Source: Sphingobacterium haloxyli
GTDB lineage: Bacteria > Bacteroidota > Bacteroidia > Sphingobacteriales > Sphingobacteriaceae
DNA: 64,000 nucleotides
NCBI RefSeq assembly: GCF_002980525.1
Contig: NZ_PVBQ01000006.1
Coordinates: forward strand, 124,001-188,000
Direction of reading: 5' to 3'
Both the position numbers and the translations under genes were made by a program. The notes under the pieces were generated by a model. That model saw only the letters and a list, made by a program, of their open reading frames with translations, was not told the origin of the DNA and did no database searches. Below, in pieces: positions 46,667 to 55,215 of the stretch; within the stretch, counting starts at the first letter, position 1; each line of letters begins with the position of its first letter.

Positions 46667-46722
46667 AGTACCATACAATTCGTTGCCAGGATACAAAAAT
46701 AAATGTATTAGCCTTAATTTTG
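46667..46722. promoter_or_regulatory. Shared HxlR operator half and oxidoreductase -7 box
   Basis: AGTACCATACAATT at 46667-46680 is the exact reverse complement of the sequence before the first HxlR gene. On the plus strand TAATTTTG (46715-46722) matches the -7 consensus, 28 bases before the oxidoreductase ATG. Confidence 0.5.
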
Positions 46723-46749
46723 TCTTGTTAGATCTAAAACTTTAGCAAA

Positions 46750-47280
46750 ATGAAAACATTAATTGTTGTTACACATCCCGAAATAGAAAATTCTAAGATT
46801 AATAAAAGATGGGTTGAAGAACTGGAAAAAGCACCAGAAAAATACACCGTCCATCAACTTTACAAGCTTTATCCGGATGAGAAGGTTGATGTATTAGCCG
46901 AACAAAAGCTACTAAAACAATATGAGAAAATTGTTTTTCAATTCCCGGTCTACTGGCACAGCTGTCCACCACTTTTAAAAAAGTGGATTGATGAGGTATT
47001 AATTTATGGATGGGCATACGGCAGCACAAGCGGTTATCAGGTTTCAGGAAAGAAAATAGCTTTGGCCATGTCCGCCGGTGTCGAAGAACACGAATATGCG
47101 GCAGACGAAAAATATAAATACACCCTAAAAGAGTTGACCCGCCCATTTGAATTGACCTGGGAATATGTTCGAGCAGATTATCAGCCTTTTTTTGCTTATT
47201 ACGGTATGGAATACAAAGCAACGGCTGAGCGAATTGAAGAGAGCGTGCCACTTTACATCGAATTCTTGGATACCTTGTAA
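46750..47280 (+). CDS. NAD(P)H-dependent oxidoreductase (flavodoxin-like fold, quinone reductase type)
   Basis: 176 residues. Begins MKTLIVVTHPEIENSKINKR and contains IVFQFPVYWHSCPPLLKKWI, the FMN/substrate loop of the MdaB/KefF group, followed by YGWAYGSTSGYQVSGKKIAL. Two-electron reduction of quinones or similar electrophiles with a flavin. Divergent from HxlR regulator 2, its likely repressor. Confidence 0.9.
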   Translation: MKTLIVVTHPEIENSKINKRWVEELEKAPEKYTVHQLYKLYPDEKVDVLAEQKLLKQYEKIVFQFPVYWHSCPPLLKKWIDEVLIYGWAYGSTSGYQVSGKKIALAMSAGVEEHEYAADEKYKYTLKELTRPFELTWEYVRADYQPFFAYYGMEYKATAERIEESVPLYIEFLDTL

Positions 47281-47291
47281 TCCAGCACTAG

Positions 47292-47356
47292 AAAAAAATC
47301 CTGAAGCGGGGAGCCTCAGGATTTTTACTAACTAACCAATTATTAACCTAAATTAT
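47292..47356 (-). ncRNA. Small RNA family, copy E
   Basis: Minus strand: -7-like TATTTTAG (47363-47370), leader, hairpin CCTGAGGC-TCCCC-GCTTCAGG with a G-U pair, seven T residues. Double box TTAACA at 47411-47416 and 47421-47426, 40 bases from the -7 box. Only 11 bases after the oxidoreductase stop, so the hairpin may also terminate that gene on the plus strand. Confidence 0.7.
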
Positions 47357-47526
47357 GAATTACTAAAATACAATCAATTCATGTGCCCTTCTTCTGTGCA
47401 TAACATTACTTTAACATATATTAACAAATAATCTACGCATAAATACAAAAGTACCGTCGGTAGTATGACTTCTTCGCCTTTTTGCTAGCATATATCGGCA
47501 AAAAAGGTAATGAAAATACGCGTCAT

Positions 47527-47592
47527 AAAAAAATCCTGAGGCGGGGAACCTCAGGATTTTAACTAACTAACCAATTATAAACCTAAATTATG
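47527..47592 (-). ncRNA. Small RNA family, copy F
   Basis: Minus strand: -7-like TAATATTG (47599-47606), leader, hairpin CCTGAGGT-TCCCC-GCCTCAGG, seven T residues. The boxes are degenerate (TCAACA 47645-47650 and TTGACA 47655-47660) but keep the 10-bp spacing. 170 bases upstream of copy E and in the same direction. Confidence 0.65.
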
Positions 47593-47888
47593 AAGTACCA
47601 ATATTATATCAATTCGCATACCATTTGCAGTACTTAGTGTCCAATCAACACATATTGACAAACGGATGACTTTTTTAAACTTCGATAACTCCTATCGGCA
47701 TTCCTTTCGCCAAATAGATCTTGCATAAGCCGTTTTAGCTGTCATGACTGCACATTGTACGACAAAAATGCAGACTTCGGCATGCTGTTTTGTCAGCGGC
47801 ACAAAACGCCTGTCACAGCTTCCGGTTTCATGAGGGGATTTGAAGATAATTTTATACTTTTAGCAGGATCAAATATAAAAAAGCAGTT

Positions 47889-47984
47889 ATGGAGAGCAAA
47901 ATTTTAAAGTTAGAAGCAAAACTTATTGCAGCCATCTCAAACAGCTTCATGACTCCTTATCTGTATCCAAAAAAGCTTCTCTAA
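47889..47984 (+). CDS. Possible 31-residue peptide or gene fragment
   Basis: ATG to TAA frame beginning MESKILKLEAKLIAAISNSF, followed five bases later by a terminator hairpin. The N-terminal half could be an amphipathic helix. It may be a small protein or the remnant of a longer gene. The rest of 47661-48039 shows nothing else. Confidence 0.3.
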   Translation: MESKILKLEAKLIAAISNSFMTPYLYPKKLL

Positions 47985-47988
47985 AAAG

Positions 47989-48016
47989 AAATCCCCGAAA
48001 GATGTTTCGAGGATTT
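47989..48016. terminator. Bidirectional terminator between the short ORF and the DUF4287 gene
   Basis: AATCCcCGAAA-gatg-TTTCGaGGATT with one mismatch, T tract on the plus strand and T-rich sequence on the minus strand. It closes the arsR-SRPBCC-DUF4287 operon. Confidence 0.7.
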
Positions 48017-48039
48017 TTTAGAACAGTCGAGGATTTTTT

Positions 48040-48252
48040 TTACGCCGTTTTTCCTTTGAGTGACGCATAAATCGCCATTGCGTGTCCGTGTCCCAACTCA
48101 AATTCTTCTTTTAACCAATCAGTAATTTGAGTCGCCTTTACGGTCAGTTCTCCGTTTAGCAGAAATCCTTTTTCTTCAGCCAATTTTCTGAAGTCCTCTG
48201 GTGATTTACCTGTCTTCTTTTTAATGTTGTCTATATAAGCTTGAAATGACAT
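48040..48252 (-). CDS. DUF4287-domain protein
   Basis: 70 residues from MSFQAYIDNIKKKTGKSPED, the common start of this family; an open frame upstream looks non-coding. KATQITDWLKEEFELGHGHA is the second conserved block. Function unknown; frequently encoded beside SRPBCC (AHSA1) and ArsR genes, as here. Confidence 0.85.
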   Translation of the reverse strand: MSFQAYIDNIKKKTGKSPEDFRKLAEEKGFLLNGELTVKATQITDWLKEEFELGHGHAMAIYASLKGKTA

Positions 48253-48343
48253 ATTCTTTAAGTTAAGATTATTTGCAACTAGCGGGCGACGCGCTTTTTC
48301 CAAAACAGACGCAGCTACCATCACCCAATTTGAGTGTTCACAA

Positions 48344-49306
48344 TTATTTGCTTTGAAAGTTAATCATCCAATTGATGCCATATTTATCCTGACAGCTTCC
48401 GTAATAGGCTCCCCAAAACATATCCTGAATCGGCATTTCCACCTTACCACCTTCGGATAGTTCGTCAAACAGTCGTTTTGCTTCTTCCCTTGATTCGGGT
48501 TCCAGGTTAATGTGCATATTATTGCCTTTATTTACAGTCATTCCAAATTCTTTGGGGGCATCTGTTCCCATAAGGACATGTCCACCAAGAATAGGTAACT
48601 CTACATGGAGAACCATCTTTTTTACTGATTCGGCCATAGGTGGTTGACTGGGGTCAGCGGGGACCTCTTCAAATCGCTGAATGCCATTAATAAACTCTGA
48701 TTTGAAAACGTTTTTGTAAAAGTTAAATGCTTCTTCCGTATTGCCCGGGAAGTTAAGATAGCTTGATACTCGTGCCATATTGTTTGTTTTATTCTGTTTA
48801 CGTAATCTGAATTGTGACTCTATGTATTGGTCAAGGTTTTCAAGGCCTGCAGTAAATCCCTCCTTGAAGCCCATTTCAATAACCTTCTCAAGGTCTTCTA
48901 AAGAGTCGAAGCTTAACAGAACATTGACAATGGTTTCGTCTCCCTTGTCTTGAAAATTATTTTCCCATTTATTTCGTGGGAGTGAAGTGTTGAGGCTTCC
49001 ATTTTCATCACAAAATCCGTCAAGTGCTGAAAAATATTGTTGTTGAGCGATTTTGATGTAATCGACTTTTGCCCAATGTTTTTCTCCTTCGGGGCTTACC
49101 ATAGCATAAAGCCAATGACCACCTTCTCTAAAATCCATTGATTTGGTTTGCGCTGTCCACGGTTTGGGAGCCCACCATTGGTCGAGGATTTCAGCTTCTG
49201 TCCACGCCGACCATACTAAGCCGACTGGCGCATTGAACGAACGCTCTACCTGGATTTGATTGTTTGTCTTGTCAACATTGAAGTTGAATAAAATTGCTTT
49301 GTTCAT
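48344..49306 (-). CDS. SRPBCC (AHSA1-like) and VOC fusion protein
   Basis: 320 residues as one open frame. Residues about 12-165 are an SRPBCC/AHSA1 domain ([58 protein letters not shown]). Residues 177-320 are a PhnB-type VOC protein ([53 protein letters not shown]). The joint [10 protein letters not shown] before Met177 is translated from A-rich sequence that looks like a former spacer and start. The first ATG overlaps the arsR stop (ATGA). Either a true fusion or two proteins with internal initiation. Confidence 0.8.
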   Translation of the reverse strand: MNKAILFNFNVDKTNNQIQVERSFNAPVGLVWSAWTEAEILDQWWAPKPWTAQTKSMDFREGGHWLYAMVSPEGEKHWAKVDYIKIAQQQYFSALDGFCDENGSLNTSLPRNKWENNFQDKGDETIVNVLLSFDSLEDLEKVIEMGFKEGFTAGLENLDQYIESQFRLRKQNKTNNMARVSSYLNFPGNTEEAFNFYKNVFKSEFINGIQRFEEVPADPSQPPMAESVKKMVLHVELPILGGHVLMGTDAPKEFGMTVNKGNNMHINLEPESREEAKRLFDELSEGGKVEMPIQDMFWGAYYGSCQDKYGINWMINFQSK

Positions 49307-49629
49307 TTTCTTTTTAATTTAAGTTGTTCCAATACATTGTCAAGTTGGTTGAATCGTTTGGTAAGCAGTTGTTTAAACTGTTCCAACCATTTCTCTATTT
49401 CCTTCATTTTATCGGCATTTAAATGGTAGTGAATTTCTCTGCCACGCTGTTCTTGTCTAACAATTTCACATTCGGAAAGAATATGTAAGTGTTTCGATAC
49501 CGCTTGTCTGCTTGAGTTGAAATGCCCAGCAATGGCATTAGGTGTCAATGCCCCCGCCGTCAGAAGCATAATTATTGCTCTTCTTGTAGGGTCTGCTATG
49601 GCTTGAAATACGTCTCTTCGTGTTTTCAT
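49303..49629 (-). CDS. ArsR-family winged-helix regulator
   Basis: 108 residues. [40 protein letters not shown] and [15 protein letters not shown] are the ArsR/SmtB-like winged helix of the subgroup that precedes AHSA1 genes. No metal-binding Cys motif (ELCVCDL) is seen. First gene of the operon and overlapping the next by four bases. Confidence 0.9.
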   Translation of the reverse strand: MKTRRDVFQAIADPTRRAIIMLLTAGALTPNAIAGHFNSSRQAVSKHLHILSECEIVRQEQRGREIHYHLNADKMKEIEKWLEQFKQLLTKRFNQLDNVLEQLKLKRK

Positions 49630-49737
49630 CTTTATTTTGTGCTACTATATGGTTGCAAATATATTAGCAATTATTTAGTTGCGCAAATTTTATTTGATTT
49701 TTTACGGTAAAGTAAATAGACAAGCTGAGATAACAAC

Positions 49738-49802
49738 AAAAAAATCCTGAAGCGGGGAGCCTCAGGATTTTTAACTAACTAACCAATTATAAACCTAATT
49801 AT
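49738..49802 (-). ncRNA. Small RNA family, copy G
   Basis: Minus strand: perfect -7 box TATATTTG (49809-49816), leader, hairpin CCTGAGGC-TCCCC-GCTTCAGG, seven T residues. Double box TTAACA at 49856-49861 and 49866-49871, 39 bases from the -7 box. The flanking sequence 49630-49737 shows nothing recognisable. Confidence 0.72.
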
Positions 49803-50031
49803 GAAGTACAAATATAACGATAAAAGCATGCTTTTCGTTTCTACTAAGTGTATATTTAACACTTATTAACAAGAGTTCATCTCATACACAATACCTCCCT
49901 AACAATAGACATATCCTCGTTCCGACGCATTATGGCATAGGGCGATTTGTGGACAGCATATTGTATAAACAATATTAAATCGATAAATAGTTTTTTCATG
50001 ATTTTGAAGAGCGACATCGTGGATTTGTTAA

Positions 50032-50217
50032 TACCGACAACACTCAGCTATCCTATCTTTCTTTCGGAATTTCTATAATCAAGAGATAGGGGGGAGACAT
50101 AATCTTCACGATGCATGTCCTAAGGAGTTCCTCGAAACTAATAGACGCTTTTTGTATGAACATATGGAGCCTGAACCCGGTCTTAAAAACTCTTTGGTGT
50201 ATCCAGGACTCGAGTAG
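50032..50217 (+). pseudogene. Orphan 62-codon open frame without start
   Basis: Between a TAA at 50029 and a TAG at 50215 the plus strand encodes a coherent-looking segment with FFRNFYNQEIGGRHNLHDAC, KEFLETNRRFLYEHMEPEPG and KNSLVYPGLE at the end. The only ATG is late (50164). It looks like the C-terminal end of a lost gene; I cannot assign a family. The rest of 49872-50256 holds nothing I can support. Confidence 0.3.
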
Positions 50218-50256
50218 CTACCGGATGGCATTATATTAGCATTTTTTACAATACCA

Positions 50257-51624
50257 TTAAAATTTAATCCCTATTGTAGATCCTACAAAGAAGCCGTCTT
50301 CGTGCATTGGGATTACGTCATTGATAAAACTACCTGTTTTAAAGTATTGCATGCCAGCATTATAACTTATAAAATTATTTATATTCCACGAAAAGGTCGT
50401 CATATATGCGGTGCCAATGTATCTTTCTTTTGAGCCGGATGATAATAATCTTAATGAACCACTTGGACCATAGACACCATCTTCCAAAGAATTACGCCAA
50501 TTAAAAACCAACTCCAATGCTAATGTTAAATTTTTAGCAGGATTCCAGATTAGATTAGGATGAATAGATATTAAATTTGCCGGACCTGCTTGGGGATTCA
50601 TACCGAAATATCCGCCATTTGGATACATAGCATTAAAGGTTCCGAGTTGACCATCATTTTGGCTTTTATTGCCCGAAATATAATCGCTCCTCAACTTTAC
50701 GGCTGGCAACCCCGTAGCATGCTTAAACACATAACCGATTTCGGAAGAAATTGCCAAAGCACTGATATTGTCTGAACCAAATGTTCCAAACTGATAACCG
50801 GTTTCGAAATTGTAAACAAATCCAACCCCGTTTCTCCAAAATCGTGCACCAAGAGTATGCCGCAATTCATCTGCAACATCTGCATCAAATCGAGCATTTT
50901 TACGGTTGATACCAATGTAATAAATATCAAAGTCCCCATTTTTTGGAAAAGTGTAAGTATTGTAAATCCCCCACAGATTAGGTTTACGGGTAGAAGTATT
51001 ATCGAAAACACCAGTATTCACAACAGCGTCTGCCATGACAAAGGCATCAACCTTTAGGTTCGGTGATTTATAAACGATTTTTGTGCCGTCAAAGTACAGA
51101 CGAAGGTTAGGCCCTTCTCTTACATCTATCAAACGACCACTGCCGTATCGGAGCTCTTGTCTCCCCAATCGAAGTGTCAGTGATTTGCCTACTGTTTTAT
51201 AAGCTACAAAATCTACAAAAAGGTTTTGTACATTGAGTTTATCTTCATCAATGCGACGGGGGCCAGTCTTTCGACCGTCTTCCAAACCGCTGCGTAATTG
51301 CCCGAAAATGCGAATCCGCTCACCTATATGCAGATCCGCATGAAGATGATACCGCTGAAGGAAAAAAATATCTCGGCCCACGTTTATTTCTCCCCAGTCT
51401 TCATTTATTGCATAATTTAATTCTCCCCGGGCTTCCCCTCCAAGCGAAAGATAAACTTGGTTGTTTCCTGAAAGTTGGATATATTTTATCTTATTATAAA
51501 GAGTTTTCGTACTATCTTTCAACCCTAAATAATCTTCATCAAAACGCATTAGTTTAAAGTTTTGTCCCGTAGCGAATTGCGTTATAAACAACATCCCCAC
51601 CAGTGCGATAAGATATAGCTTCAT
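50257..51624 (-). CDS. Alginate-export-family outer-membrane porin
   Basis: 455 residues with a signal peptide (LIALVGMLFITQFATGQ). The body is a beta barrel with alternating strands; LGGEARGELNYAINEDWGEI, RLGRQELRYGSGRLIDVREG and GPNLRLYFDGTKIVYKSPNL are typical of the AlgE-like (alginate_exp) family, found in many Bacteroidota outside alginate producers. The substrate is unknown. Its start overlaps (ATGA) the remnant doxX frame upstream. Confidence 0.85.
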   Translation of the reverse strand: MKLYLIALVGMLFITQFATGQNFKLMRFDEDYLGLKDSTKTLYNKIKYIQLSGNNQVYLSLGGEARGELNYAINEDWGEINVGRDIFFLQRYHLHADLHIGERIRIFGQLRSGLEDGRKTGPRRIDEDKLNVQNLFVDFVAYKTVGKSLTLRLGRQELRYGSGRLIDVREGPNLRLYFDGTKIVYKSPNLKVDAFVMADAVVNTGVFDNTSTRKPNLWGIYNTYTFPKNGDFDIYYIGINRKNARFDADVADELRHTLGARFWRNGVGFVYNFETGYQFGTFGSDNISALAISSEIGYVFKHATGLPAVKLRSDYISGNKSQNDGQLGTFNAMYPNGGYFGMNPQAGPANLISIHPNLIWNPAKNLTLALELVFNWRNSLEDGVYGPSGSLRLLSSGSKERYIGTAYMTTFSWNINNFISYNAGMQYFKTGSFINDVIPMHEDGFFVGSTIGIKF

Positions 51625-51882
51625 CTGCTGAACCTCTTAAAGAGATAATGGTCGAATGAATATCTTCCCGCACCTAAAAATAAAATCACCAAATACGATA
51701 AACTACACATAAAGGAGGCATCTTTCACGCCTATTCTGCTTTTACTACACCTATACCTAGTTTTTAAGGCCATGTGCATAAGCCATTTCTTCCGACAACA
51801 ATACCCAGAAACCCAATAAATCTGTATGATAAAGCGCAGCAGATGGACTAGGATTGGTAATAGTGTGGATAATTTTTTTCAT
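51621..51882 (-). pseudogene. Degraded doxX-like gene
   Basis: Two frames together resemble the two ends of a DoxX protein. Frame 1 (51882 down to a TAG at 51757) starts MKKIIHTITNPSPSAALYHT and reaches EEMAYAHGLKN, like the N-terminal LMLTHGLPKL region. Frame 2, shifted by one base, gives SLSYLVILFLGAGRYSFDHY near the end, the usual DoxX C-terminus. The middle spans are missing. The frame-2 stop overlaps the porin ATG. Confidence 0.6.
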
Positions 51883-51906
51883 TGCTTTAGAGATTTAATA
51901 GGATAG

Positions 51907-53676
51907 CTATTTTTTCTGATAGCCTCCGAAGTATTTCACAGGTGACCATGAAGGAATTACTTCAAGCGGTGCCGGTGAAACGGCTTGAAAATCTTCGTCC
52001 CCATATACTACCTTGCCGTCTACAACGGTTAATTTACTTGTAATCTTTTTTATTTCTTCCTCTGAAACTGCAAAATAATCTTTGTCCAGAATCACCAAAT
52101 CGGCATGATATCCTTGTTCTATTTTACCTTTCTTCTCTTCTTTGATCAACTCATATCCCTTATGTGTCGCCAATCGTAAAGCAGTTGTTCTGTCTAATGT
52201 GTTTTCCTGTGCCATTATTTGGCTTCCCCCAATGGTTTTGCCTGTAGTAATCCAATAAAGAGCCACCCACAAATTGTAGGAAGCTACACGTGTTCCGTCG
52301 GTTCCTAACCCTAGTGGAATTCCCAACTCCAACATTCGTTTCACAGGAGGGGAAGTCCATGCCGGTTTTTTACCGTAACGATGCACAAAACTTTCTCCCT
52401 GATAGGCCATTCGATGCTGGATCGCAATGCCGCCACCAAGAGCCTTGATCCGTTGCATATTTTCTTCACTTACCGTTTCAGCATGGTCAAAGAACCAGGT
52501 CAAACCATTCAGAGGTGTTTCTTGATTGACTGCTTCGATAACGTCTAGAAATCGACTGATGCTTTCATTGTAGGTGGCGTGTAAGCGGAAAGGCCAACGA
52601 TTGCTCACTAATAATTTAATCACTCTTTTCAATTGAAACTCCATAACGGGGGACAGCTCTGGTCTGGGAAATAAAAAATTCTCAAAATCAGCTGCATCTC
52701 CAACAAGATTTTCCCCGCCACCCTCTACACGATAATCTATTTTATTAGTTGGTTTTTCCGCATGCAGTTCAACCATACCGATCCATCGCGCATAATCCTC
52801 GTATTCAGAACCCTTTTTTTGTGCAAATAAAAAATAAGGTAAACGAACAGTAATTTTTCCCTGCTCGTTCAACTCGTCTGTTATACTGTAATCGTCAGGA
52901 AAGTTTTGAAAACCACCGCCGGCATCCATCACACCGGTTACCCCGAGCCGATTCATTTCACTCATAAACTGGATGGTGGAATTTATTTCTTCCTCTCTAT
53001 TAAGGTTCGGTAACTTAGCTAACGTAGAATATAAGATGAATGCATTAGGCTCGGCAACCAATAATCCAGTCGGATCTCCTTTACTGTCTTTTTGTATCAA
53101 TCCCTCCGGTGGATTCGGTGTGTCACCTGTAATATCCAATTTATCCAGACCAGCTTTATTTAACCATGCCTTTCCATATAAGTAGAGAATGAAAGCTGGT
53201 ACATCTCCGGTAGCCTCATTGATTTCCTCAAGCGTAGGAAGTCTTTTCTCTTCAAATTGGTACTCATTCCACCCGCCAACAACCCGTACCCATTGTCCCT
53301 CAGGTGTACGTTGTGCCTGTTCTTTTAGCATTTGAAGAGCCCTTTTTAGTGATGTGACCCCATCCCAGCGCAATTCAGTATTATAAAAGCGGCCTCCACG
53401 AATCACGTGCATATGGCTGTCAAACAATCCGGGAATTACACGGCTTCCGTCGGCATCAATCATAGTGGTCTTGCTACCTTTCATTTTTAGGATTTGTGCA
53501 TTGGTTCCTGTTTGCAGAATTTTATTACCGGAGATGGCCACTGCCTGCACTTCATTGTTCTCTGTATCCAGCGTGGAAATCTTCCCGTTAGTAATAATTA
53601 TATCTGCTTTCTGTGCATATACCAACGATACGCCCGACAGGATAGCACTTAATATTATATTGTTGATAATTTTCAT
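51907..53676 (-). CDS. Amidohydrolase (YtcJ-like, amidohydrolase 3 family), exported
   Basis: 589 residues with a signal peptide (ILSAILSGVSLVYAQ). Metal-dependent TIM-barrel hydrolase: PGLFDSHMHVIRGG carries the HxH metal site, later WFFDHAETV and LGTDGTRVA the further ligands. YtcJ-like proteins act on N-substituted or N-acyl compounds; the natural substrate is unknown. It lies in a minus-strand row with YceI, a hydrolase and a porin. Confidence 0.88.
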   Translation of the reverse strand: MKIINNIILSAILSGVSLVYAQKADIIITNGKISTLDTENNEVQAVAISGNKILQTGTNAQILKMKGSKTTMIDADGSRVIPGLFDSHMHVIRGGRFYNTELRWDGVTSLKRALQMLKEQAQRTPEGQWVRVVGGWNEYQFEEKRLPTLEEINEATGDVPAFILYLYGKAWLNKAGLDKLDITGDTPNPPEGLIQKDSKGDPTGLLVAEPNAFILYSTLAKLPNLNREEEINSTIQFMSEMNRLGVTGVMDAGGGFQNFPDDYSITDELNEQGKITVRLPYFLFAQKKGSEYEDYARWIGMVELHAEKPTNKIDYRVEGGGENLVGDAADFENFLFPRPELSPVMEFQLKRVIKLLVSNRWPFRLHATYNESISRFLDVIEAVNQETPLNGLTWFFDHAETVSEENMQRIKALGGGIAIQHRMAYQGESFVHRYGKKPAWTSPPVKRMLELGIPLGLGTDGTRVASYNLWVALYWITTGKTIGGSQIMAQENTLDRTTALRLATHKGYELIKEEKKGKIEQGYHADLVILDKDYFAVSEEEIKKITSKLTVVDGKVVYGDEDFQAVSPAPLEVIPSWSPVKYFGGYQKK

Positions 53677-53742
53677 ACCTCACAATTTATTTAATAAAAG
53701 ACAGGACATTATAATCCTGTCTTTAGGTTATTACAATACTTT

Positions 53743-54432
53743 TTAGTGCTTCAACATTTCCCGAGCATATTGAACCCCGATTCCATATGCGCCACCATAT
53801 TTTACGACCAAGTCATTAACCGGTTTGTATGTTTCCTGACGCGCCCAATCTCTCTGTAATTCCAATAAATATTGCAAAGAAGTGATAGGCTTTGCTCCTT
53901 CCTGAACCATGCGAGTTACAGCTTGGTCGTGTGCTTCTTTTGTCACATCTCCCGAAGCATCGGTAATTACATAAACATCATATCCTTCACTGATAGCAGA
54001 AAGAACGGGGCCTACAATACAAACGCTGGTCCATAAACCAGCCATTACGATTTTCTTTTTACCTTTACCTGTGATGGCTTTATGAGCATTGATATCTTCC
54101 CATGTATTCATGGTAGTTCTGTCAACATAACCAGATGTAGCTTCAGGATAAAATTCCTGAATTTCAGGGAATACCGGCCCGCTAAACGATTTTTCAGCAA
54201 CGGTAGTAACCACAGTGGGAACTTTGAATATTTTAGAAGCTCCGGCCACAAGTGCCGTATTATTTCTTAGCTCAGTTGTAGAGATGCTGTGCGTTGCAAA
54301 TGCCATTTGTCCTTCGTGATCAATCAATAGTAATGAATGGTTGGTTGGACTTAATAATTCAGGGCTTGGCTTTTGAGCGAATGTGGCAATTGAGACCAAA
54401 CCTAATACAACAGATAGGATAACTTTTTTCAT
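53743..54432 (-). CDS. Isochorismatase-fold cysteine hydrolase (YcaC-like), exported
   Basis: 229 residues with a signal peptide (VILSVVLGLVSIATFAQ). HSLLLIDHEGQMAFATHSIS holds the catalytic Asp, and MAGLWTSVCIVGPVLSAISE the catalytic Cys of the family. The C-terminal QRDWARQETYKPVNDLVVKY occurs in YcaC-like hydrolases. Paralogue of the gene at 58410, which lacks a signal peptide. Substrate unknown. Confidence 0.85.
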   Translation of the reverse strand: MKKVILSVVLGLVSIATFAQKPSPELLSPTNHSLLLIDHEGQMAFATHSISTTELRNNTALVAGASKIFKVPTVVTTVAEKSFSGPVFPEIQEFYPEATSGYVDRTTMNTWEDINAHKAITGKGKKKIVMAGLWTSVCIVGPVLSAISEGYDVYVITDASGDVTKEAHDQAVTRMVQEGAKPITSLQYLLELQRDWARQETYKPVNDLVVKYGGAYGIGVQYAREMLKH

Positions 54433-54459
54433 TTTTATATTAATTTAAATTGTTATTAA

Positions 54460-54990
54460 TTATTCTCTGATTAACTGAACTTCTGCAGCTAGTTTGGTAT
54501 CTTCTCCTACCAATACCCCCCCGGCTTCAAGAGAAGCATTCCAAGTTAGTCCAAACTCTTTTCGGTTAATTTTTCCAGATAAGGAAACCCCGGCTTTTGT
54601 GTTCCCCCAAGGATCTTTCATTAATCCGCTGTATACTACTTCCAAGGTTATGTTCTTGGTTACATTTTTGATGGTGAGATCTCCTGAAACTTCAAATACA
54701 TTTTCATTAAGCTTATTGATACCGGTTGATTTAAAAGAAATAATAGGGAAGTTCTCCGCATCAAAAAAATCAGGACTTTTGAGATGGGTATCACGATCTA
54801 CATTGTTTGTATCAATGGAATCTACCTGTGCTGAAAATGCGATTTGTGAAGTTTCAAACTTGTCGTCTTCGTTTGTAATCGTTGCCTGAAAGTCGTTGAA
54901 TTTTCCTGAAACATTGGTAAACATCATATGTTTTACCTTGAATCCTATTTCAGAGTGTGAGGGGTCTATTGTCCAATTTGATTTTGCCAT
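54460..54990 (-). CDS. YceI-family lipid-binding protein
   Basis: 176 residues. WTIDPSHSEIGFKVKHMMFT is the family N-terminus, LTIKNVTKNITLEVVYSG and FGLTWNASLEAGGVLVGED follow. The lipocalin-like barrel binds isoprenoid lipids or quinones. No signal peptide is present, so this one is cytoplasmic, which occurs in Bacteroidota. It starts the row that continues with the hydrolase and amidohydrolase. Confidence 0.93.
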   Translation of the reverse strand: MAKSNWTIDPSHSEIGFKVKHMMFTNVSGKFNDFQATITNEDDKFETSQIAFSAQVDSIDTNNVDRDTHLKSPDFFDAENFPIISFKSTGINKLNENVFEVSGDLTIKNVTKNITLEVVYSGLMKDPWGNTKAGVSLSGKINRKEFGLTWNASLEAGGVLVGEDTKLAAEVQLIRE

Positions 54991-55002
54991 TTTTTTTAAG
55001 TT

Positions 55003-55062
55003 TTAATTACGATTATTTCTGTCCCAAGCGAGTGCTTGTTTTAAAGCTTCTGTTTTGTTCAT
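55003..55062 (-). pseudogene. 19-codon remnant upstream of yceI
   Basis: ATG-TAA frame MNKTEALKQALAWDRNNRN. The beginning resembles the start of nitroreductase-family proteins, but it stops before the conserved RxSxR-type motif. Could be a deletion scar or a chance frame. Confidence 0.2.
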
Positions 55063-55215
55063 TGTTTTTGGTTATTTATTATACTGTAAAGTTGCAACAA
55101 CTAAATTTTCTTTTCATTTAACTAGTTTAAGAAATGACTTAAATCACCTGCACGATACTTCGAACACTTTGTGCACCTCGTTCACTTCATAATTATTTCG
55201 TATTGCATTAAGACA

